Counted from the stretch's first letter, positions 7,792-14,370 are shown. The stretch: 14,370 nt of DNA from Bacteroidota bacterium (GCA_006226555.1 SBGS01000065.1:1-14370); one strand, 5' to 3'. The notes: generated by a model from the sequence alone, not told the origin. Translations and numbers: made by a program.

Positions 7792-9164
7792 CTTTGAATC
7801 TCCTCTACTTTATCCGGACTAACTTTCACAATCTTTACTGCTTTGGACAGTCCACAGTCCATAATGAATCTGGCATTTCCTTCGGCCTGCTCAATGGAGT
7901 CGCAAACTCCAGAAAGCACATACTCGACTCCATTATCATCCAATGTGCAATGGAGATATTTTCTGGCATTGGGATCAAGCAATAAATCATCGTTGGCATC
8001 AGTGAGATGCACTGCATAATAGCTCTTCAAATACTTCTGATAAAGCTCTTTCATAGCAGGATACTCTGTTACCAGCTTTTCCTTCACGTTCTTATTGTGG
8101 GTCTCATAGAGCTCTCGTGAATCCTGAAAAAACTCCTGCATTTTCGTAAGCTCCGCCGGAGGAATAAACCCAGGAAGCATGGCGTTATAATCATAATCTG
8201 GAAGTATATAGTATTGCATCACGGGACCTTCTTGACGCTTATACACATAGACCAACCAATCTTCTGCTTTGGTAATATCGATCTTATCTTCTGTTTTTTT
8301 TACATGAGCCCCCAACATAACTCCACCGCGCGTGTATCGGACCTGCATATTCGAAACAAAGTTACCCAACGACCAAACAGTAAGCCTGTCTTTTCCAGCC
8401 ACTTGTTTGTTTTCAATTGGCTGAATAACATGTGGATGATTTCCAATCACCATATCAACTCCCAATTCATAACAAAAGCTTTCGTAACGCTTTTGATAAT
8501 CGTTCGGTAACGACTTATATTCTGTACCCCAATGCATGTTACAGACGATGAGGTCAGCCTTCAATTCTTTTGCTCGTGCAACATCCTTTCGGATCACAGC
8601 TGAGTCAATGTAGTTTACGATCAACGGAGCTTTTACAAACAGTCCATTGGTACCATAGGTATAATTCAGCATTGCGATCTTCATTCCATTTTTTTCAAGC
8701 ATGAGCGGATAGTTTTTATCCCGCTCTTCCTGACTGCGAAATGTACCAGTATGCTTTACCCCTAGCTTGTCGAGCACGTCCAAAGTTCGCACTACGCCTT
8801 CTGCACCGCGATCACAAGAATGATTGTTGGCCGTAATGATCACATTGAATCCACTTTGAACAAGTGTCTCTGCTAACTGATCCGGAGCCGAGAACTGGGG
8901 ATAACCCTTGTAAGGTTTTCCCGCCAGAGTTACTTCCAGATTCGCTACTGAAAAATCATACTGATTGATGATCGGTTTTACAAACTTAAATCCATCCGAG
9001 TATTCATAATCACCTGAAGTTTTATTGTAGGCGGCATTAATCTGCCCATCGTGTTGCATCACATCACCGACAAACAGAAAAGAAACATCTCCCTGTGCGC
9101 TAACGGTAAATGCAAGCAACAGACTAAACAGCCACTTCACCTTTGATATGTGGGTGTGGATCAT
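7788..9164 (-). CDS. Secreted CapA-family (poly-gamma-glutamate synthesis type) metallophosphatase-like protein
   Basis: 458 residues with an N-terminal signal peptide (hydrophobic 11-20, likely cut near A23), so it acts in the periplasm or outside. The CapA fold of the calcineurin-like phosphoesterase superfamily is marked by GDVMQHD (33-39), NLEVTL (75-80), TANNHSCDRG (111-120), HWGTEY (211-216), GNHPHVIQP (241-249) and SLGNFV (265-270), supplying the expected Asp, Asn and His metal ligands. Homologues act in capsule or poly-glutamate export, but no other capsule gene is here, so the substrate is unknown. Residues about 412-451 (VEYVLSGV to VKIVKV) have a beta-alpha-beta look recalling a SPOR domain. 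Start: the ATG at 9164 overlaps thyA by 41 bp; a GTG at 9140 would begin directly at the signal peptide with a 17-bp overlap. Ends in ATGA with folA. Confidence 0.85.
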   Translation of the reverse strand: MIHTHISKVKWLFSLLLAFTVSAQGDVSFLFVGDVMQHDGQINAAYNKTSGDYEYSDGFKFVKPIINQYDFSVANLEVTLAGKPYKGYPQFSAPDQLAETLVQSGFNVIITANNHSCDRGAEGVVRTLDVLDKLGVKHTGTFRSQEERDKNYPLMLEKNGMKIAMLNYTYGTNGLFVKAPLIVNYIDSAVIRKDVARAKELKADLIVCNMHWGTEYKSLPNDYQKRYESFCYELGVDMVIGNHPHVIQPIENKQVAGKDRLTVWSLGNFVSNMQVRYTRGGVMLGAHVKKTEDKIDITKAEDWLVYVYKRQEGPVMQYYILPDYDYNAMLPGFIPPAELTKMQEFFQDSRELYETHNKNVKEKLVTEYPAMKELYQKYLKSYYAVHLTDANDDLLLDPNARKYLHCTLDDNGVEYVLSGVCDSIEQAEGNARFIMDCGLSKAVKIVKVSPDKVEEIQR

Positions 9165-9918
9165 AATTCAATAATTCGAAATCCTCGTATTTAAATTCAA
9201 AAATATCTTTCACTTCAGGGTTGATCTTCATCGTAGGGAGCGGTCTGAAATCCCGAGACAATTGTAGCTTAACCTGATCGAGGTGATTGCTGTAGATGTG
9301 AGCATCACCAAAGGTGTGTACAAAATCTCCCGGTTCCAGATCACATACCTGAGCGATCATCATGGTTAATAAAGCATAAGATGCGATATTAAAAGGCACT
9401 CCGAGAAAAGTATCTGCACTGCGTTGATAAAGCTGACAGCTTAACTTACCATTAGCCACATAGAATTGGAACAAGGTATGACATGGAGGAAGTGCCATAT
9501 TATCCACATCAGCAACATTCCACGCAGAAACAATATGTCGTCTTGAATCAGGATTACGTTTTATAGCTTCAACAAGCTTCGTAATCTGATCGATGGTTCC
9601 ACCATGACCGTCAGGCCATGATCTCCATTGATACCCATAAACAGGACCCAGATTGCCATCTTCATCCGCCCACTCATCCCAGATCCTAACACCATTATCT
9701 TTTAGGTACTTGATATTCGTATCTCCCTGAAGAAACCATAACAGCTCATGAATAATAGACCTCAAATGAAGCTTTTTGGTCGTTACACACGGAAAACCTT
9801 CAGATAGATCGAAGCGCATTTGGTATCCAAAAACTGAGATCGTTCCGGTTCCGGTTCGATCCTCCTTAAACGTCCCATTGTCAAGAATATGCTGTAATAG
9901 ATCGTGATACTGTTTCAT
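9124..9918 (-). CDS. thyA: Thymidylate synthase
   Basis: Methylates dUMP to dTMP with methylene-tetrahydrofolate, producing dihydrofolate. Starting from the ATG at 9918 the protein has 264 residues, exactly the E. coli length, and begins MKQYHDLLQ like that enzyme. With this start the catalytic cysteine is C146 (LPPCHTLFQF). R21 (RTGTGT), R126/R127 (DSRR), R166 (QRSAD), N177, H207 and Y209 (HIYSNH) also fall at the E. coli numbers. An in-frame GTG at 9936 would add six residues (MFNFNL) with no counterpart and is rejected. First gene of the minus-strand cluster; its 3' end overlaps the capA-like gene. Stop is TAG. An inverted repeat sits 33-56 bp upstream of the ATG. Confidence 0.97.
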   Translation of the reverse strand: MKQYHDLLQHILDNGTFKEDRTGTGTISVFGYQMRFDLSEGFPCVTTKKLHLRSIIHELLWFLQGDTNIKYLKDNGVRIWDEWADEDGNLGPVYGYQWRSWPDGHGGTIDQITKLVEAIKRNPDSRRHIVSAWNVADVDNMALPPCHTLFQFYVANGKLSCQLYQRSADTFLGVPFNIASYALLTMMIAQVCDLEPGDFVHTFGDAHIYSNHLDQVKLQLSRDFRPLPTMKINPEVKDIFEFKYEDFELLNYDPHPHIKGEVAV

Positions 9919-9950
9919 CAGATTGAAATTAAACACCTAAAATTAGATTA

Positions 9951-9974
9951 AATCACTTGAATTGTGAAGTGATT
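9951..9974. repeat. 8-bp inverted repeat upstream of thyA, candidate operator
   Basis: AATCACTT (9951-9958) and AAGTGATT (9967-9974) are perfect reverse complements with an 8-base spacer, a centre-to-centre distance of 16 bases. It lies in the 121-bp divergent gap between thyA and the small secreted-protein gene, just upstream of a weak -7-like TAATTTTA (9945-9938, minus). That is where a repressor or activator dimer could touch thyA transcription. It is not followed by a T-tract and no gene ends here, so a terminator is unlikely. No protein partner is identifiable. Confidence 0.4.
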
Positions 9975-10027
9975 GTGGGTAACTGAGGCTTTTCGTTAAT
10001 AAAAATTCGGAACTCTTTTGAAATGAT

Positions 10028-10035
10028 TATCTTTA
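10028..10035 (+). promoter_or_regulatory. Weak -7-like box before the small secreted-protein gene
   Basis: TATCTTTA matches TAnnTTTG except in the last base and ends 4 bases before the ATG at 10040. There is no -33 match at a proper distance. If used, the mRNA would begin at or next to the start codon. Weak. Confidence 0.25.
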
Positions 10036-10039
10036 GGGT

Positions 10040-10435
10040 ATGAGCAAGTTGCTTTTAACATGTGTTGCGATACTTTTTGTATCCCTTTCCTGGTCGCAGA
10101 AAGAGATCAGCCTGAAACGAAAATACTTCGGGAAGTATAAAGGAATTGTTTCTTCCTACACATACAAGGAGGCGAACAAATTAATAGAAGTCTCGGAGAC
10201 AACGATTTATGTGGATCTTTTCAAAGAAGAAATTCGAATAAAGATCGGAGCGAATGAAATGACAGGATCATACGTCGTGATGTTTGAAGCAAATGACTAT
10301 TACCTTGTTGACGCAAAAATGGAGGGCTCTATTGTAACCGAAAGAATTATCGTCTACAAAAAAGGAAAGCGCATTGGCCGTGATGGAATATATCCTCAAC
10401 CGGTTTCAGAATTGATGCGATACGCTCGCAAATGA
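10040..10435 (+). CDS. Small secreted protein of unknown function
   Basis: 131 residues; I do not recognise the family. A clear signal peptide covers residues 1-19 (MSKLLLTCVAILFVSLSWS, likely cut before Q20), with no lipobox cysteine at the cleavage site; C8 lies inside the hydrophobic core. The mature part, about 112 residues, alternates short strand-like stretches (TTIYVDLF, EIRIKIG, SYVVMFEA, YYLVDAKM, RIIVYKK) and lacks long helices, so a small beta-sheet or barrel fold is plausible. It is basic at the C-terminus (MRYARK) and has no cysteine in the mature part. It is one of only two plus-strand genes here, is divergent from thyA and converges with the histidine kinase with no intergenic base. 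Signal peptide and codon-like content make it a credible gene; role unknown. Confidence 0.75.
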   Translation: MSKLLLTCVAILFVSLSWSQKEISLKRKYFGKYKGIVSSYTYKEANKLIEVSETTIYVDLFKEEIRIKIGANEMTGSYVVMFEANDYYLVDAKMEGSIVTERIIVYKKGKRIGRDGIYPQPVSELMRYARK

Positions 10436-11776
10436 TCAGAGGGGTATTTTAACTGTGAATATCGTTCCTTTCCCGGGAACACTTCGAAGAGAGATCGACC
10501 CGTGATGAGCATCTACGATCAGCTTCACGTAATACAATCCAAGACCAAAACCTTTTACATCGTGTAAATTCCCAGTAGGAACACGGTAAAATTTGTCAAA
10601 GATCATTTTTTGATCTTCTCGCTTAATTCCTATTCCGTTGTCTTCGATCTCCAGCACAAAGTAATTTCGATCATTGTATGTACGAACAGAAACTACAGGG
10701 TCTTCTTTGCAATACTTTACGGCGTTGTCCAATAAATTGAATACCACGTTGGAAACGTGAACCGGATCCACATTTATCTGATAGTTTTCAGCATTGAGCT
10801 CCAGTGAGATGGTTCCCCCTTTTTCATTCTGATTGAATTCAAAGTTCTCCTTTGCCTCTTCCAAAAGCTCATGCATGTCGAACTGCTCCTTTTTCAGCGT
10901 TACCTCTTCCTTATCAAGTTTCGCGACATTCAACACCCGCTCCACCTGACTTTGAAGACGCTTGTTTTCCTTGAAGATCAGCCCCGCAAATTTCTGTATA
11001 CGCTCCGGCTCCTTCATTACGTCTGAACGCATGATCATCTCTGCAGATAATCCGATCGTAGAAATCGGTGTCTTCAATTCGTGCGTCATATTATTGATAA
11101 AATCTGTTTTGACCTCTGACAAACGCTTTTGCTTTAGAATCACAGAAACTGCAAAACCGAAAAACAAAAGAACCAACACGACTATGACCGTAAGGTAAAT
11201 GTACGGTGATGTTGAACCCGTATCCCCTTGATTGGATCGAGGTGAAACATCTGGAAAATAAACCGTGAAATAATGCCCGTCTTTCTTCCATTTCATTCCC
11301 GGAGAGGTAATTCCCAAAGCCGTATCGGAGGCGGGTTCGTACAATGAGTTTTCAGTAAAACGGATCAGATTACCAAAGACAATAGAGTCGGTAAAACAGT
11401 CGTAAATACCGTATTGAAAATTCTCCCGAATGTTCTGATCGTAAAATTCACGCTTGAGTAGCGTTTCAAGATAATATGGATGGAGCTCCTCATTGATGTC
11501 GACTGAGTAGTAATTTACACTAACCTGCTTCACCGCTCCGTACATATCAGAGCTATCCGCTTTGTGCGTCGAAATGGCCTCCAGTACATTTCGCAAAGAA
11601 ATATGAACCTGTTCCGTAAAATGTATGAGATTGAGAGAATCCTCCTTTTCTTGAATAGCAATCGTCGTTTCCTGTATGGCGGTTGTTTTTCGGATCCATA
11701 CCACCTGGATAACCAAAATGCTGACCACCGCAATGATGCCCAATAAAATTACAGCATTTACCGTCTTACGACTCAT
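10436..11776 (-). CDS. Membrane sensor histidine kinase without adjacent response regulator
   Basis: 446 residues. TM helix 1 at about 8-28, an extracytoplasmic sensor region 29-190 with no family I recognise, TM helix 2 at about 191-214, then a cytoplasmic kinase. H-box with phosphoacceptor H232 (NMTHELKTPIST), N-box NLLDNAVKY (337-345), G1 DNGIGI (379-384), F-box FDKFYRVP (393-400) and G2 GFGLGLYYVK (409-418) are all intact, so it should autophosphorylate and pass phosphate to a response regulator. There is no HAMP or PAS domain; the short linker joins TM2 directly to the dimerisation helix. The layout resembles RprX-type Bacteroidota kinases, which usually neighbour a regulator gene, but none is present on either side. 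It abuts the convergent secreted-protein gene and lies 38 bp downstream of the ferredoxin reductase gene. Confidence 0.93.
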   Translation of the reverse strand: MSRKTVNAVILLGIIAVVSILVIQVVWIRKTTAIQETTIAIQEKEDSLNLIHFTEQVHISLRNVLEAISTHKADSSDMYGAVKQVSVNYYSVDINEELHPYYLETLLKREFYDQNIRENFQYGIYDCFTDSIVFGNLIRFTENSLYEPASDTALGITSPGMKWKKDGHYFTVYFPDVSPRSNQGDTGSTSPYIYLTVIVVLVLLFFGFAVSVILKQKRLSEVKTDFINNMTHELKTPISTIGLSAEMIMRSDVMKEPERIQKFAGLIFKENKRLQSQVERVLNVAKLDKEEVTLKKEQFDMHELLEEAKENFEFNQNEKGGTISLELNAENYQINVDPVHVSNVVFNLLDNAVKYCKEDPVVSVRTYNDRNYFVLEIEDNGIGIKREDQKMIFDKFYRVPTGNLHDVKGFGLGLYYVKLIVDAHHGSISLRSVPGKGTIFTVKIPL

Positions 11777-11780
11777 GCTT

Positions 11781-11788
11781 CAAATATA
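11781..11788 (-). promoter_or_regulatory. -7-like box directly before the histidine kinase gene
   Basis: TATATTTG on the minus strand matches TAnnTTTG exactly but ends only 4 bases from the kinase ATG (11776), and no -33 box is visible in the 38-bp gap. Either the transcript is leaderless or this is a chance match in AT-rich DNA. Confidence 0.25.
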
Positions 11789-11814
11789 AGAAAATTGAAT
11801 TCGCTTACGACTCC

Positions 11815-12825
11815 TTAGAATCCCTGTACACCATTCACAGTGGTATATTTCAGGACATTCTTTTTCTCAGGGTGAATTCTTGCAAAAGCAGATTGAACCG
11901 CAAGAGTCCCTTCATGGAAACCACAAAGGATCAACTTCAGTTTCCCTTCATACGTGTTCACATCTCCAATGGCATAAATACCCGGAATATTCGTAGAGTA
12001 ATCACGTGTATCAACTTTGATCGCACTCTTTTCGATCTCCAAGCCCCAGTCGGCAATAGGACCCAAACTCGGCTTAAGTCCGAATAACGGAATAAAGTGA
12101 TCTGCTTCTTTAATCATATCACCATCTTTCTGATGACGAATAACTACACTTTCCAGCTTATCACCACCATTCAAACCAACAACCTCTGCTTCAGTGATCA
12201 AGTTGATCTTTCCTTGATCGGCAAGATCGATGACCTTTTGTACTGAATCCAAGTGGCCACGGAAAGATGAACTTCTGTGAACCAACGAAACTTCCGAAGC
12301 AATTCCATTTTCCGTCAAAAAGATCGACCAGTCCAACGCAGAGTCACCGCCTCCAGCTATTACACAACGCTTTCCACGATATAGCTCCGGATCACGAATT
12401 ATGTATTCTACACCCTTATCTTCGAAGTCAACAATATTTTCGATCGGTGGTTTTCTTGGCTCGAACACCCCTAATCCACCTGCGATCATAACAATCGGCG
12501 CTTCGTGTTTAGTCCCCTTATCTGTTGTAACAATAAAAGTGTTCTCGTCAATTTTGTCAATTGATACAGCCGCCTCTCCAAGGGTGAATCCCGGCTTAAA
12601 AGGCGCTGCCTGTTCCATCAAATTATCGATCAGCTCCCCTGCCAGAACAGAAGGAAAGCCCGGGATATCATAGATCGGTTTCTTCGGATATATCTCCGAA
12701 CACTGTCCTCCGGCTTGCGGTAATGAGTCAATCAAGTGACAACGCAACTTTAATAAGCCCGCTTCAAACACTGTAAAAAGACCAACCGGTCCCGCTCCAA
12801 TAATAATGATATCCGTCTTAATCAT
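11815..12825 (-). CDS. Thioredoxin-reductase-like ferredoxin/flavodoxin-NADP+ reductase
   Basis: 336-residue flavoprotein. The FAD-binding GAGPVGLF (10-17) follows beta-1; the NADPH site is AGGGDSALDW (157-166); the second FAD motif is AIGDVNTYEGKLKLILCGFHEG (285-306). Between the domains there is no CxxC redox pair, which excludes thioredoxin reductase and points to the TrxR-like ferredoxin-NADP+ reductase group (YumC type). SEIYPKKPIYDIPGFP (43-58) and the extended C-terminal tail past 310, which in this group stacks on the flavin, agree. Expected role is moving electrons between NADPH and a ferredoxin or flavodoxin in the cytoplasm; no such carrier gene is nearby. It has its own -7 box and precedes the histidine kinase on the same strand by 38 bp. 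Confidence 0.9.
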   Translation of the reverse strand: MIKTDIIIIGAGPVGLFTVFEAGLLKLRCHLIDSLPQAGGQCSEIYPKKPIYDIPGFPSVLAGELIDNLMEQAAPFKPGFTLGEAAVSIDKIDENTFIVTTDKGTKHEAPIVMIAGGLGVFEPRKPPIENIVDFEDKGVEYIIRDPELYRGKRCVIAGGGDSALDWSIFLTENGIASEVSLVHRSSSFRGHLDSVQKVIDLADQGKINLITEAEVVGLNGGDKLESVVIRHQKDGDMIKEADHFIPLFGLKPSLGPIADWGLEIEKSAIKVDTRDYSTNIPGIYAIGDVNTYEGKLKLILCGFHEGTLAVQSAFARIHPEKKNVLKYTTVNGVQGF

Positions 12826-12862
12826 TTTGTTTAATTATTAAATGAAACTATTTAACAAAGTG

Positions 12863-12870
12863 CAAATATA
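12863..12870 (-). promoter_or_regulatory. -7 promoter box for the ferredoxin-NADP+ reductase gene
   Basis: TATATTTG (minus) is an exact TAnnTTTG match, 37 bases before the ATG at 12825, in the 77-bp gap after the RNA methyltransferase gene. The -33 region reads CTTTTTC, not a clean TTTG. A start near 12856 would leave a leader of about 30 bases. Confidence 0.45.
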
Positions 12871-12902
12871 ACCAGATTCCTGAAGTGAAAAAGTTACTTT
12901 GA

Positions 12903-13436
12903 TCACTCTATCCATTTTTTTGCAAATTCCCACATTACAATACCCGCACAAACAGAAACATTGATACTGTGTTTTGTGCCGAACTGAGGTATTTCTACAA
13001 CATGGTCCGATTCGTCTATTACTTGCTGATTTACACCATCCACCTCATTTCCGAATACAAGCGCAAAACGTTCTCCACTCAACTTCTTTATATCCTGTAG
13101 TAAAACCGTTTCCTCAGCCTGTTCCAAACTACACACAACGTATTTTTGCGATTTAAGCTCCTTTATCAATTCAACTATATCCTCTCTGTGGCTCCAAGAA
13201 ACGGATTCCGTTGCTCCAAGAGCTGTTTTTTGAATTTCTCTGTGCGGTGGACAAGGAGTGATACCACATAAAATTATACGCTCTATATTGAAGGCATCCG
13301 CTGTACGGAAAAATGAACCGACATTGTTTAAGCTGCGGATATCGTCCAACACAACTGTAACAGGAAACTTCTCTTGTTTCTTGAATTCATCCGGAGTGAG
13401 CCGTTCCAGCTCCCATAACTTTAGCTTTCTGTTCAT
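12903..13436 (-). CDS. SpoU/TrmH-family RNA 2'-O-methyltransferase
   Basis: 177 residues, a minimal SPOUT methyltransferase with a trefoil-knot fold that moves methyl from S-adenosylmethionine to a ribose 2'-OH in tRNA or rRNA. Motif 1 is LDDIRSLNNVGSFFRTAD (30-47) with the conserved Asn and Arg, motif 2 is LVFGNEVDGV (about 130-139), and motif 3 is IPQFGTKHSINVSVCAGIV (about 148-166) with the SxNVSxAxxI-type SAM site. There is no N-terminal RNA-binding (L30e-like) domain, unlike RlmB or TsnR. The target nucleotide cannot be read from sequence; TrmL-like tRNA methylation is one possibility. The ATG at 13436 is the first in-frame start, and the gene is divergent from mutS across 86 bp. Confidence 0.92.
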   Translation of the reverse strand: MNRKLKLWELERLTPDEFKKQEKFPVTVVLDDIRSLNNVGSFFRTADAFNIERIILCGITPCPPHREIQKTALGATESVSWSHREDIVELIKELKSQKYVVCSLEQAEETVLLQDIKKLSGERFALVFGNEVDGVNQQVIDESDHVVEIPQFGTKHSINVSVCAGIVMWEFAKKWIE

Positions 13437-13463
13437 ATTGTGGAAAAGATGCGGGAAGAACCC

Positions 13464-13494
13464 TTGGCTGGCTGAATGCTTCCTTCTATTTTTA
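13464..13494 (+). promoter_or_regulatory. Promoter candidate for mutS
   Basis: TTGG (13464-13467) and TATTTTTA (13487-13494) are separated by 19 bases, matching the -33/-7 layout of Bacteroidota apart from the last base of the -7 box. Transcription would begin near 13500, leaving a leader of about 23 bases before the TTG start codon. Confidence 0.45.
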
Positions 13495-13507
13495 TCCCTT
13501 CAAACTG

Positions 13508-13540
13508 CAAAAATAGACTGATTTGGCGAAATCTAGCAAA
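13508..13540 (-). promoter_or_regulatory. Promoter candidate for the TrmH-family gene, reaching into mutS
   Basis: On the minus strand TTTG (13540-13537) and TATTTTTG (13515-13508) are 21 bases apart, both exact consensus boxes. The -33 box lies within codons 5-6 of mutS. The predicted start near 13502 faces the mutS start near 13500, so the two promoters are back to back and may compete for polymerase. Confidence 0.5.
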
Positions 13541-14370
13541 AGCGAAGGAAATAAGGAGACTCCTCTCATGAAACAATACAATGAAATCAAGGCCAGACAT
13601 CCTAAGGCCTTATTGTTGTTTCGTGTAGGTGACTTCTATGAAACCTTCGGTGAAGACGCCATTATCACAGCTAAAATCCTTGGGATCGTTTTAACAAACC
13701 GAAACAATGGCGGCTCAAAACTTGAGCTTGCCGGATTTCCGCATCATTCTCTCGACACCTACCTCCCCAAGCTCGTTAGAGCAGGGCAACGCGTGGCCAT
13801 CTGTGATCAGCTGGAAGACCCAAAAATGACGAAAACGATCGTCAAACGCGGTGTAACAGAATTGGTCACTCCGGGAGTTTCTTTCAATGATCAGGTACTC
13901 GATTCCAAGAAGAATAACTTTTTATGCGCCGTTCAATTCGAAAAAGAAGGGATCGGTATAGCATTTTTAGATGTCTCTACAGGTGAATTTTTGGTTACTG
14001 AAGGAACTACTTCCTATATCGAAAAACTGATACAGAGTTTTGAGCCAACTGAGATCATCTACAATAAACGTGACACAGCAGCATTTGATCAACTCTTTGG
14101 GAATCGCTATTATTCCTTCCGACTAGAGGACTGGGTTTTTACAGCTGATTTTGCAAAGGAAAGTTTGAACAAGCAATTCGGAACAAAATCTTTGAAAGGT
14201 TTTGGGATCGAGAATATGCATCATGGTATTGTCGCAGCAGGAGCAGCATTGTATTACCTGAGCGAGAACCAGCATGACCGTTTGAAACATATAACAGGGA
14301 TCTCCCGAATTGAGGAAGAACGCTATGTCTGGCTGGATAGATTTACAATTCGAAATCTTGAACTTGTCAG
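13523..14370 (+). CDS. mutS: DNA mismatch repair protein MutS, N-terminal part (3' end cut by window)
   Basis: Open to the right edge: 282 codons plus two bases. The mismatch-recognition domain is plain: LLLFRVGDFYETFGEDA (30-46) holds the F-x-E pair (F38, E40) that inserts at the mispair and contacts the base. ELAGFPHHSLDTYLPKLVRAG and CDQLEDP follow, then the connector domain with FLDVSTGEF; the visible part ends around the start of the core/lever region. Start: TTG at 13523, giving MAKSSKSEGNKETPLMKQYN. An in-frame TAG lies 7 bases before it, so the only other choice is ATG at 13568, but TP-x-M-x-QY of other MutS proteins (E. coli HTPMMQQY) lies partly before that ATG. The AAGGAG at 13552 is codons for Lys-Glu rather than the ribosome site, in my reading. 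ATPase domain not in window. Confidence 0.95.
   Translation, partial: MAKSSKSEGNKETPLMKQYNEIKARHPKALLLFRVGDFYETFGEDAIITAKILGIVLTNRNNGGSKLELAGFPHHSLDTYLPKLVRAGQRVAICDQLEDPKMTKTIVKRGVTELVTPGVSFNDQVLDSKKNNFLCAVQFEKEGIGIAFLDVSTGEFLVTEGTTSYIEKLIQSFEPTEIIYNKRDTAAFDQLFGNRYYSFRLEDWVFTADFAKESLNKQFGTKSLKGFGIENMHHGIVAAGAALYYLSENQHDRLKHITGISRIEEERYVWLDRFTIRNLELV

Noticed and set aside
9919..9936. GTG start adding six residues to ThyA
   Set aside because: The ATG at 9918 gives exactly 264 residues, with the active-site residues at their E. coli numbers.
12826..12860. AT-rich imperfect dyad (TTTGTT ... AACAAA) before the ferredoxin reductase gene
   Set aside because: Arms are only 6 bp with a long spacer in very AT-rich DNA; such matches are expected by chance.
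13555..13563. Short palindrome GGAGACTCC near the mutS start
   Set aside because: Four-base arms inside codons for Glu-Thr-Pro; too small for a regulatory call.
1..14370. CRISPR arrays, tRNA or rRNA genes, insertion sequences, defence or phage genes
   Set aside because: No regularly spaced direct repeats, cloverleaf-like or rRNA-like stretches, transposase motifs or terminal inverted repeats were seen; nearly all sequence is taken by recognisable core genes.

Overview
The window looks like an ordinary, gene-dense chromosomal stretch of a member of the Bacteroidota, most likely from the Flavobacteriia or a related class. The evidence is the lineage-typical long form of PurM, the Bacteroidota-type TopB and TrmH proteins, several upstream boxes matching the TAnnTTTG -7 element used by this phylum, and the near absence of Shine-Dalgarno sites. 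I see no rRNA, tRNA, CRISPR array, insertion sequence, integrase or phage gene. No clearly new system is visible; the unusual points are details within core genes.

Layout: positions 1-1055 (minus) hold the N-terminal 351 residues of an RND/MMPL-type exporter with its own promoter, cut by the window edge. Next, reading leftwards from 4246, comes a tight minus-strand cluster purM - prfA - pyrF (purine synthesis, translation termination, pyrimidine synthesis). A terminator-like hairpin follows pyrF. From 9918 down to 4298 lies a second minus-strand cluster with overlapping or abutting genes: thyA - capA-like - folA - topB - a divergent malate/lactate dehydrogenase-like gene. ThyA makes dTMP and dihydrofolate, and FolA recycles the dihydrofolate, so they form a metabolic pair; a secreted CapA-like metallophosphatase gene sits between them.

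From 9919 to 10039 there is a divergent intergenic region with a clean 8-bp inverted repeat, then a small secreted protein of unknown function on the plus strand (10040-10435). It converges with a two-transmembrane sensor histidine kinase (10436-11776, minus) with no base between the two stop codons. Upstream of the kinase on the same strand are a thioredoxin-reductase-like ferredoxin-NADP+ reductase (11815-12825) and a SpoU/TrmH-family RNA 2'-O-methyltransferase (12903-13436). The latter is divergent from mutS (13523 to the right edge, partial), with face-to-face promoter candidates in the 86-bp gap.

All intergenic stretches are under about 125 bp; there is no gene-free region over 300 bases. 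Functional calls rest on motifs read from the translations and recalled family knowledge; no database search was run.
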